Source: Bugula neritina (Eukaryota; Bryozoa; Gymnolaemata; Cheilostomatida; Bugulidae). From it: a stretch of DNA of 64,000 nucleotides. The stretch spans positions 26,707,628 through 26,771,627 of the forward strand of contig OZ037767.1 of the NCBI GenBank assembly GCA_964035545.1. Reading direction: 5' to 3'. Both the position numbers and the translations under genes were made by a program. Numbering within the stretch: the stretch's first letter is position 1; every line of letters starts with the position of its first letter. The notes under the pieces are model-generated. The model made no database searches. It was not told the origin of the DNA and worked only from the letters and a program-made list of their open reading frames with translations. Of this stretch, positions 54,818 through 64,000 are shown piece after piece.

Positions 54818-57800
54818 TTACAACCCTGCTATACCCTCGCAATGATCATCACCACTGCACTTTTCTCCCAGAGCCATTTCATCTGGCAGCCATACAAACT
54901 GTCGAGTTTCATGTTCATTGGAAGGTGCGCAGTGGTCTCGCACTGTAAACAAATATGAGTTACAGATGCAGTATGATACTTACACTGTGTTATACACTTA
55001 CACTGTGACATACGCATACACTGTGACATACACAGTGTATACACTTACAGTGTGTTGTAGACTTACACCATGTTATACACTTACACTATGCTATACACAT
55101 ACCAATGTGATAAGAACTTAGAGAATATGATTAAATACGTACCATGTTCAGTCATAGTCTGCCGAACTTGGTTCATCTTGGAGTTACAGTCTTTAGCGCT
55201 AGAATTGTGATCATTGAGTCTTTCCGGATAATCTTTACCCACAATGCAGTTAGCATCTTCCTGTACCTGAATTTAAACAAGGCAGCAGCAAGTGAGCTGA
55301 AGCAGCAAACATGAGTTACATAACTTGGCAATTAGCCAGTATCTTCCCAACACGCAATCCCTTGGGATTAATCTCCTGATTTTTAGCTTAACATATTTAG
55401 TAACTCTACATATTCGTTTACAGTTAATTTGTGTTAGTCCTGCCCATCAGCTTAAGTAAACTAAACTCCCTTTAGAGTCCAGCAATACTTGGCTAAATGC
55501 AGACAGAAGCATACAGTTGGAAGCTGCCATACAAATCTAAGCAGTTTCAAACTTGAAACAACTGCTAAATAAATTAAGGAAACTGGTTGGCAAACTTTAC
55601 TTAGTTTCCCACATTGAGCATTTTCCTTTCCAATTTCCTCGGCATTCACAGCTAACAGACTTTACTTTTGAGGGTGAAAGGAGTCCATTTTTGTTTCTAG
55701 TTCAACTATTTTAGTTATACTGTTATAGGACTAAATACTATAACCAGTAAACTACCACTGTTAGCAATTAGTAGACTCTCTTATTGAATGATTAAATTGC
55801 AATCACACAGTATTAACTAATAAACCATGTCAAGTATATATGTGTGAAATGCATCTTATCATGGCAAGTATATACATTTAGATGAGTTACGAAATAACTA
55901 AAAGCCTGGTACTAGAGTCTAGACAGTATGTGTATTGCACAACAACAGTATAAGAAATTGTACCTTTCGTGGCGCCAGCCATGGCTGGAAGAGGTACTTC
56001 AATGGCATCTTCTTCAACACAGGAACGTACCTCCTAGTACAAAGATACTTTAGTTACACACTGCAGTGATGGGAAATTAAATTTGGCATTATTGCCAAAC
56101 CTCAGGGCGTGGAGATAGTGAAAAATTATTTCAAGAAATACTAAGTGTCAGAACTTAGAGGCGAGAATAGAGGTTTGGAGGCTTAGTAGAGGTGGTGAAG
56201 TATAGTATATTAGTAGAGGTAGTGAAGTATAGTATATTAGTAGAGGTAGTGAAGTATAGTATATTAGTAGAGGTGGTGAAGTATAGTATATTAGTAGAGG
56301 TAGTGAAGTATAGTATATTAGTAGAGGTAGTGAAGTATAGTATATTAGTAGAGGTAGTGAAGTACAGTATATTAGTAGAGGTAGAGAAGTATAGTATATT
56401 AGTAGAGGTAGAGAAGTATAGTATATTAGTAGAGGTAGAGAAGTATAGTATATTAGTAGAGGTAGATAAGTATAGTATATTAGTAGAAGTAGAGAAGTAT
56501 AGTATATTAGTAGAGGTAGAGAAGTATAGTATATTAGTAGAGGTAGAGAAGTATAGTATATTAGTAGAGGTAGTGAAGTATAGTATATTAGTAGAGGTAG
56601 TGAAGTATAGTATATTAGTAGAGGTAGAGAAGTATAGTATATTAGTAGAGGTAGAGAAATATAGTATATTAGTAGAAGTAGTGAAGTATAGTATATTAGT
56701 AGAGGTAGAGAAATATAGTATATTAGTAGAGGTAGTGAAGTATAGTATATTAGTAGAGGCGGTGAAGTATAGTATATTGTGTATGATATGATAGTAATAG
56801 AGATAGTGATAAGACAATGTAGTAAAAATATTTCATGCAGCTCTAATGCGGATAAAGTTGAAGCCTGCAACCAAATCACCACATCTGTATATCACTGCAT
56901 ATCCTAACAGGTAACACACCTGACATACAAGCCATATGGATCCATGCGGCGGCCATACTTCACCGGATCAAAACATCTTGGACAATCTAGAGCTTTCTCG
57001 AAAGCAGACGACGAAACCCACATCCAATTACCTGCACATATCGACCAATCATAATCAAGTAAATACTTCCGGAACATCTGGAAAAAAACAAATACAGAAT
57101 GCAAGCAATGAAATAGCTAAATTGTAAAATGAGATCTTCCCGTGCAAAACATCCAGTATAAGAAGTTTTCTATGTCAATAAACTACTTTTCTCATAGAAT
57201 AGGTTGCTATCTAGCCTAGCCATTGTAGCTGCATTAAACTACTTAAGCTACAAAACCTGGAAACCCTTGCTTCTTTGGTCTATATATTACACAAGCCCAT
57301 CTATTGGTCACCCTAACACTATACACGTTAAAGCTTTACAGCGAGACATGACATATTTACAGATTTATAGCTATTAAAAATCACAAGAGATGAAGCTTCA
57401 CAATCTTAAACTTAATAAACTAATATTCAAGAATAATTATTAAGGATTTATCCTGTCTATATACACAAGACTAATCTACGAATCAATAAGAAGAATCACA
57501 TAATTTGGGTACCTCGACGCCAACCTCCCAGCTGAGCCAGAGATCTCCCCTCGTTAGATATGACGCTATCATGTGTCTACCAACGTGGTGGATCCAGCCC
57601 TCCAGTCTCATCTGGTTCATTATGGCATCAACAAACGGGTAGCCAGTCTGGCCCTGTGTGTGTAGAGGGAGAGAAAGGATTCTACCATTATACCACAGGA
57701 TGGAATTTGACACAATGGTGTTTTCTGTATAACACTAAGAAGTTGTATATATGGTGGTAAATATTTTACAGACAGCTTGAGGTGCTGTGCTATACTTCTT

Positions 57801-60800
57801 CAAAAGGGGTTATGATTCAGAAAACAAATGTCCAAGTTTGTCTTTTGATTCTTGACGTTTTTACAAAACAGCAAATAATACTGTTTCCATATGCATGGTT
57901 GTACAAGAAAGGAAGTACCCTAACAGGAGCTTAGTTAGCCTAAAAGAGTTAAGAAATTATGAGATTATTCAGTGACCAGTTATTAGGTTAATTACCAGAA
58001 AGATGATGAAATGTCAAGCAAGCATTCTATAAATTGAGATAAACATACCATCTCGACTTTCAGGGCAATCTCTCCATTAGTGTACCAGGGTATGGGCAGA
58101 CATATTGGGTTATCGGCTATCTGTCCGTAGTTGACATTTTGGGCAGACATTGTGTAGAAATACTCTCTCCATATTAGCTGTGCTACGATACCAATGCTAA
58201 TGTCATCAGTCATCACTCCCACTTTCTGTAAACACAATAAACGCATTGCTATATATCATTTTTAGTATTTTCCAAATTTTTAGCAGAGTTCCATTTTCAG
58301 CCATCATAATAATTATTTACAACATACTGATTCACACATTGTAAAATTATAACACTAAGATAGAGGACTGCTTTTTGGTTGATTATCTTCACTCTAGAAG
58401 CTAACCACTGCATATCTATCATTAAACCAGGCAGGATGCTGTCATCAAAAGAGTAGAAAAAATCGAATACCTTGACATACGTCTCCTGTATGGCCCAATA
58501 CAACCTTCGCACAGAAACACAACCAAACTTGAGGTGAGAGCTCATACTCTTGGGTATTCCACACAGATCTGGGATGTACTGGTTGGGCAGCATGTAACCA
58601 GAACTGAATGCCTGTAAAATATCGAGTGGATAGAGAATGAGACAAAGTAGGGCTGACTACCACCACAAAGAGTACAAACTTCTCCCTCACACTATAGAGT
58701 GCAGGAGTGAGCATTGAGCCTCACACTATAGTGTAGTGCAGGAGTGAAGAAACATACCAAGCTTTCCTCCGCAATCCTGAGCTCCATGAGCCGTAGGGCT
58801 TCCTCTTCACCACCCAACCACTTGTTGTATCTCAGGTCAGGTTCAGAGGCTTCTTTGCCAAATCCTTCAACAGCCATTAACACAGCTAATACTGCTGATA
58901 CATTAAACTACCAAGCACTACTAGTACTTCTAGTACAATTACCTTTACCACTGCTACAAGTATTGTAATACCACTGATACAAGTATTGTACTATCACTGC
59001 TACCAGTATTGTACTATCACTGCTACCAGAATTGTACTATCACTGCTACAAGTATTGTACTATCACTGTTACAAGTATTGTACTATCACTGTTACAAGTA
59101 TTGTACTATCACTGTTACAAGTATTGTACTATCACTGCTACAAGTATTGTACTATCACTGTTACAAGTACTGTACTATCACTGCTACCAGTATTGTACTA
59201 TCACTGCTACCAGTATTGTACTATCACTGCTACAAGTACTGTACTATCACTGCTACAAGTATTGTACTATCACTGCTACAAGTACTGTACTATCACTGTT
59301 ACAAGTACTGTACTATAACTGCTACCAGTATTGTACTATCACTGTTACAAGTATTGTACTATCACTGCTACAAGTATTGTACTATCACTATTACAAGTAT
59401 TGTGGTTGTTGATTAAACACTTGGTCCTTACCTAAAGCCTCAAAGGAAGGAGGTGAATATTTCTCTTCATAATCGTCAGAGATGTTGAGAATGCCGGAGA
59501 AATCTGGTACATCTAATGGCTTGTTTGGCCTCCCCATAGTCTTGGTAACATGGTTAAATATTGCGTATGTCAGAGGGGGTAGTGACCCATTCTTTTTTAT
59601 AATCCTGAAGTGAGAAATTATAACCAACAAGTTTTCCCATTTTTGAATAATTTCAACAATACTTTACCATGGGACCTTGTTTGTAAAACTTAATTTCACC
59701 ATAGAGCTAGTTAGTACTAAAGTAATTATGAGTAATCAACTGACCAAATTCTAAAATCAATATTTTAAAATCTTATAAAATTTATTTTGAAATTCCAACT
59801 CGCCATAAAAAGGTAGAAAAACTAATATTCTAACAATATAATACAATTATTAAACTAAAAATACCAATTATTATTTTACAAGTAATGACAAAAGCTAAAT
59901 AATCTCAACATTACAAGAACACATTAAATAATGAGATTAGGAAAGCTGTATGAAGTACATTAAACACTGAATACATACTCATGTGGGTCCCACAAAGTAT
60001 GTCCCGTCCTACTTATCTGCTCGACGTCCAGCTGCTTGCACAACTCCTTGACAGCGTCATCTCGCTCTCTCCATATCGCCTCAGGTTCCTCTTGGTAAGC
60101 AAGTCTGGTTACTCCCCACTCCTGTAAAATATTAATTCCTAGCTGATTTATGTCACAGTCATCACTCAATGCAAGCAAAGACTCCAGAAAGGTTATACAT
60201 TATCTTTAGAAAAACTATAGAATAACATATTTGATTTTCGCTCCCTGTTGCATAAAGAACATTAAGATACTTTAAAGTTTAAGAGATAAAAACCCTCCAT
60301 CTCGTACCTTTATTAATGCTTTTAAAGTAGGCACTGTATCCCCCTCCACACAATACAACCGTCCACCACTGGCCTGGAATGTTCTGTCCAAACAACTCAG
60401 ACTCTCCATCAAAAACCTCATCCTAAGAAACGTTGCGTCTTCAGAGCCTGAAACAATTAGACTGTGATATGTATGCATTGTCAGAGTATTCTTTATCATC
60501 ACTATAAGTTCTAAAACAGCTTAAAACAGCATTACAAGGCATTGCATAGCAATTTATTTGCTTTCATATGCCTCAAAATTATCACAGTTCTAGTTTCTTT
60601 ATGAACGTAACTCTCTACTTAAGTTCCAACACTCCTGGCAAACCTAACGCTTCAAGTTGTGACATCACCAAGTTTAACAGTTTTTATATAATCTTTTTGG
60701 GACATTATTATGAGCTCTTAACTAAACCTTCAAGGCAATCTATAAGTACAAGTTTAATGACATAGTTACCAGTTATGGCTGAAAACTATTTTTTTCAAAT

Positions 60801-61904
60801 CAATTTTGTCACAAGTTCAGAAGGAAAGAAAACGCATAGAACAAACACACTTAGTGAAGCTATAGTAGTTGAACTGTGATGGAACCAAATCTTTGCTACC
60901 AGATGTAATGGCAAATTCGAATAAATGCAAATTAGTTTACCAACTTTCCTCACCAAATTTGTCATCAACTTAAAATGTAAATGCACAGATTAATTCCAAG
61001 TTAGAAACAAACTCCTCTTCCTAGTAAAAAAAGAGTTTCCGGCCAGATTGCCAAAAGACAAAAACCCAACTTTACAAAAAATTGTTCTATAGAAGGGATG
61101 TAAAAATAACATCTTAGAGTTTTTCATTACTTTTGGACTCTGGTCAATAACCTGAAGTTGAAACGGAACCTTCTCAGAAGTCAAAGTCAACTATAAATAC
61201 AAATGACAGGAACTCAGGGCTTCCATTCTTCAGTTACAATATAATTGGCACCTCCACAATAAAACCGCCCAACTTATAAAAAATTCAACTTCCTAAATAT
61301 TTAAAACATGTAGCTACACACAAAATGGTGATTAATGACGGAGCAGTAGCAGTATTATGTAAGCTGACATTGTGATGTTTGAAGTCATTGGAAAATTTGG
61401 CTACTGAAATTATACTATAGAAAATACTCTACAGGTCAATATAACTAAAACTCTGCAGGTCAACAAGAGTAATAATCTACAGATAAACACAAGTATCAAT
61501 CTACAGATAAACACAAGTATCAATCTACAGATAAACACAAGTAATAATCTACAGGTTGCTATCAACTGCTTCAACTATCAAATGATATTTTATACAATAC
61601 CAAGTTTAAAGACTGAGCCAGTAAAACAATCCAAAACTGATGAAACATGAATTAGGAGCACTTCTCCAAAATCACCGTTTCTTGAATGAGCAACTTTGGA
61701 AGTTGAAGTTCAAGCAGATGAGCGTAACAATTGGAACAAGTAATAATGAAACTCATACTCACTGGCGACTTTGCCGTCAAATATGAAAACAGGGTAAAGC
61801 CGATCAGCTCCGGCAGCGGCTGCCATCAAGGCAGCATTATCATGAACTCTGAGGTCCTGTCTAAACCAGTGCAGAGATATCACCTTGTCTTTGTTGTCAA
61901 TCAT
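54818..61904 (-). CDS. cry: Type I (Drosophila-like) cryptochrome, 546 aa
   Basis: Exons (high to low): 61763-61904, 60308-60447, 59979-60121, 59432-59604, 58758-58864, 58471-58611, 58049-58225, 57513-57653, 56920-57077, 55964-56033, 55143-55266, 54818-54942. Phases close at 547 codons, against 542 aa for fly CRY. The photolyase antenna domain starts [15 protein letters not shown]. The FAD domain contains [55 protein letters not shown] and [18 protein letters not shown]. The Trp chain W406, W383, W329 and W380 is present. Cys402 occupies the flavin-N5 site (fly Cys416), the type I mark. The tail [15 protein letters not shown] parallels the fly FFW tail. Family role: FAD blue-light photoreceptor that resets the clock. 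Deviations are Val339 where a Trp is usual and His368 where the fly has Asn. An upstream in-frame ATG at 62000 would add 32 aa. Confidence 0.94.
54965..55112. repeat. Tandem repeat in cryptochrome intron 11
   Basis: Imperfect units of ACACTTACACTGTGTTATAC (about 16-20 bp) occupy most of the 200-bp intron between the last two exons. The ACTTAC core read on the minus strand is GTAAGT, a donor-site-like sequence. Confidence 0.75.
56185..56785. repeat. 27-bp minisatellite, about 22 copies, in cryptochrome intron 9
   Basis: The unit is GTAGTGAAGTATAGTATATT plus AGTAGAG, with GTAGAG or GTGGTG variants. It occupies about two thirds of the 886-bp intron 56034-56919. Because 27 is divisible by three, 200-240 codon open frames ([18 protein letters not shown]) run through on both strands as artefacts. 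Confidence 0.95.
58905..59405. repeat. 23-bp minisatellite, about 20 copies, filling cryptochrome intron 4
   Basis: The unit is TACTATCACTGCTACAAGTA plus TTG, with CTACC and GTTAC variants. It fills about 500 of the 567 bp of intron 58865-59431 and begins about 26 bp from the donor. The Tyr/Cys-rich open frames in it are artefacts. Confidence 0.95.
61438..61562. repeat. 24-bp tandem repeat in cryptochrome intron 1
   Basis: Five units of CAATCTACAGATAAACACAA plus GTAT. The central three are nearly perfect and the outer two decayed. Confidence 0.88.
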
Positions 61905-62000
61905 GTCTACCCTCAGCTGGCAATCAGACAGGTAAAAATCAGACTCATCAGCAGAACAACAGCAACCGACTGACAGCAATGAATTGACAGTAATGGACAA

Positions 62001-63179
62001 TTGGAAATACTGAAGCTAATTATACAGCATTAGAATCAACACCCTCATTATGCTATGCCAACACGTGCATTACTAGTTTAACTACAGTTTAACTACGTAG
62101 CTCCTCTCATGCGCAACGTAACTATATTTCACCATAGCTATCTAATAATCAATAGCCGCAGGAAGGTGTGACACGTAAAGTGTTAATTCTATATTATTTA
62201 TACTTAAATTTTTTTGTACCTTATTGGGCAACATCAGACGCAAGCCAGACGGCTGTCTTTAAAAGAGTTTTACAAACAGATCTTTTCCTAAACTATATCA
62301 AAAATAAAATATTCAGCAAACAATGTATACTACCTACTGACAAGAAAAGCCTTAGCTTTATAAGAAGGTTAGGAGAAACTAGAGTTTCCAAACCAGAAGT
62401 TGCCAACTAAAAAATTCAAATGCTCTTCTCAATAAAAGTATTTCAATTCCAGTGCGCATGTACCCGATGAGTTGGTTGGCTTATTGGTAATACCATGTAA
62501 TGAAGTGACATTTCTATGAGTTTTTATACCAACAACTACGGAATTATTTTGACTGTAACTGCAGTGTCTTTTTAAAATTAGAAACAAGTATTGCCCGCTG
62601 AAATAATCAAAGCGGTCATGGCATTAGAATCTCAAACCCAACATCTATCTAAAGCATACCTACAGGGCATGGCATTTACACCTCAAACACTCTCCACTGC
62701 TTTAAAGAGTAAATAGAATAAAAATTATATGGCTGCTTTGCTGTTGAATTGCAATGCAAGTATATGAGAAGCAAAGTTTATTTAAGTTTGCTTTGGGTTG
62801 AAAATAAAATATAAAAAATTAATAGTTTAGCAGACCACAAGTTTGCATCTTACAAAGCTTTTTAGGAACTATTAACAATTTTAAAATAAAATTAAGCATT
62901 ATATTGAGAAAAAAATAAAACACAGACTTCCAAAACAACGTCTAATTGTTATAATATGAAATAATAATTAAATTGGTATTTTAAAACATAATTTTGTGAT
63001 TATTTTGAATTAATTATGCTACAGAATTATTAGCATGTATTAGTTGTAGGTTATCTGATTATTTTTCTCAGGCAGTTGTGACTAAATTAGGTCAAGTGAA
63101 TTGACCTAATTTAAAACATTTCTAAAAGCTTAGACATTAGTAAATGTTGCAACCGATAATAAAGGTTTCCAATATTCAC
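62001..63179. other. Upstream region of the cryptochrome gene, no supported gene
   Basis: AT-rich unique sequence. The plus-strand ORF at 62168-62410 has no splice or similarity support. An acceptor-like TTGCCAG just before the inner Met hints that the cryptochrome 5' UTR may be spliced from within this region. Confidence 0.4.
63083..63113. promoter_or_regulatory. Perfect 13-bp palindrome with AGGTCA/TGACCT half-sites
   Basis: TAAATTAGGTCAA is followed by GTGAA and the exact reverse complement TTGACCTAATTTA. Each arm carries an AGGTCA nuclear-receptor half-site, arranged as an inverted repeat with a 7-nt spacer. It lies about 1.1 kb upstream of the first cryptochrome exon. A nuclear-receptor response element is an inference; a hairpin or chance palindrome is the alternative. 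Confidence 0.5.
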
Positions 63180-63290
63180 CTAATCTTTCCACCAAATTGC
63201 ATTTCAGTTTCACCTAGAGTTGTCCTGGCTACTCTGTAGTCTCTCAACTGCATGGGTTGTCTAGCAAATGTACCAGACAGCAAACGACTT
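63180..63290 (-). CDS. Orphan exon-like ORF
   Basis: A minus-strand segment flanked by a TTTCAG acceptor and an AG|GTGAAT donor is open in one frame over 111 bp: SRLLSGTFARQPMQLRDYRV, then ARTTLGETEMQFGGKIR. It does not fit in phase with the first cryptochrome exon. It could be an internal exon of a gene whose 5' part lies beyond 64 kb, or chance. Confidence 0.3.
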
Positions 63291-64000
63291 CTGAAATCTA
63301 CATAATTATTATTACTGCATAAAAATCACCATTTATTTAGGGCTATTAATTTTGAATTTGATTAAAATGACATATGTAATAAAAGATAATGATTAAAATG
63401 TACTCAAGGAGGCAGACAAGTATAAACAATATTAGACTGTAAATACCACAAAGAATATAAAAATAACAAAGTTTATGGAATTCAATGAGTAAACACATAG
63501 AAATGTTGTTTGTCAACAAAAGCTGCTATTAACTAAAAATATGAGTAATGCTGAATACAGTGAGCCAATAGTTGTTGAAAAAAATAGGTCTACCATATTT
63601 CATTATGAGGAAATCCTAAAAATAGTTCAACATATAGACTACTTGTTCTGTTGGAAAGAGGGGGAATTAGTGATCAGGTGCTTCAACTGCATTGCATCAT
63701 AAAAATTGTTGGGCAAATTTTCATGAATAACTTTTTACCACTCTATAGATGATAAATAACAGATTGGCTGGAAAGCACAATGAATTTATTATTTTGTAAT
63801 TAGACAGCAACTATAACTTTCTAAAATTGTAGCACTGAGTTGGCATTAAGGGCATGCAAAATGTAAGCAAACACTTGTATATGCTATATTTCCCTTTGTA
63901 GATATTGGCCTACTTGAGTGTGATAATTTGAATAAGTTCATATTTTTAGTGACCTACATTTTATTTAGACATTAACAATTTTACATGAAATTGCTCTAAC

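Noticed and set aside
56148-56882. Open frames of 199-244 codons on both strands (VKYSILVEV and LLIYYTSLP repeats)
   Set aside because: The 27-bp unit is divisible by three and lacks stops, so frames stay open through the minisatellite; it lies inside cryptochrome intron 9.
58986-59416. Three overlapping Tyr/Cys-rich ORFs
   Set aside because: Produced by the 23-bp minisatellite in cryptochrome intron 4; all three forward frames look alike because 23 shifts the frame each unit.

Overview
The window is AT-rich, intron-bearing animal nuclear DNA. No organism can be named from it, but the best clue is a Drosophila-type (type I) cryptochrome with a dCRY-like C-terminal tail, a class known from invertebrate bilaterians and not from mammals. 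Introns are GT-AG, mostly 100-1200 bp with a few of 2-4 kb. I rebuilt exon chains by hand from splice sites and reading phase. In five of the seven genes all phases close exactly.

Layout: (1) 69-8527, minus strand: an 11-finger C2H2 protein with an AT-hook, plus a 5' non-coding exon near 9517. (2) 9.6-11.2 kb: simple-sequence-like intergenic DNA. (3) 11199-16233, plus: PRMT3, 11 exons, 533 aa. (4) 16319-19644, minus: an unrecognised 335-aa helical, TPR-like protein, tail to tail with PRMT3 (85 bp between stops). (5) 19979-20051: a degenerate tRNA-like element. (6) 21748-35381, plus: a TTK/MPS1 spindle-checkpoint kinase with a 4.1 kb last intron. (7) 36.3-42.8 kb: three copies of a short inverted-repeat element and a foldback element around a small secreted cysteine-rich gene (37922-41051, plus). 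(8) 49659-52813, plus: an unrecognised 440-aa basic protein, possibly with more exons upstream from 45 kb. (9) 54818-62000, minus: the type I cryptochrome, 12 exons. (10) 62-64 kb: mostly non-coding, with a perfect palindrome and one orphan exon-like ORF.

The genes form no operon or obvious pathway: they are a transcription factor, an arginine methyltransferase, a mitotic kinase, a photoreceptor, a secreted peptide and two orphans. The striking architectural feature is tandem arrays with 22-29 bp units that fill or nearly fill several introns. In the zinc-finger gene the 29-bp unit is itself a copy of the 3' splice site plus the first nine exon bases, repeated about 20 times. I see no viral genes, CRISPR arrays or intact autonomous transposons.
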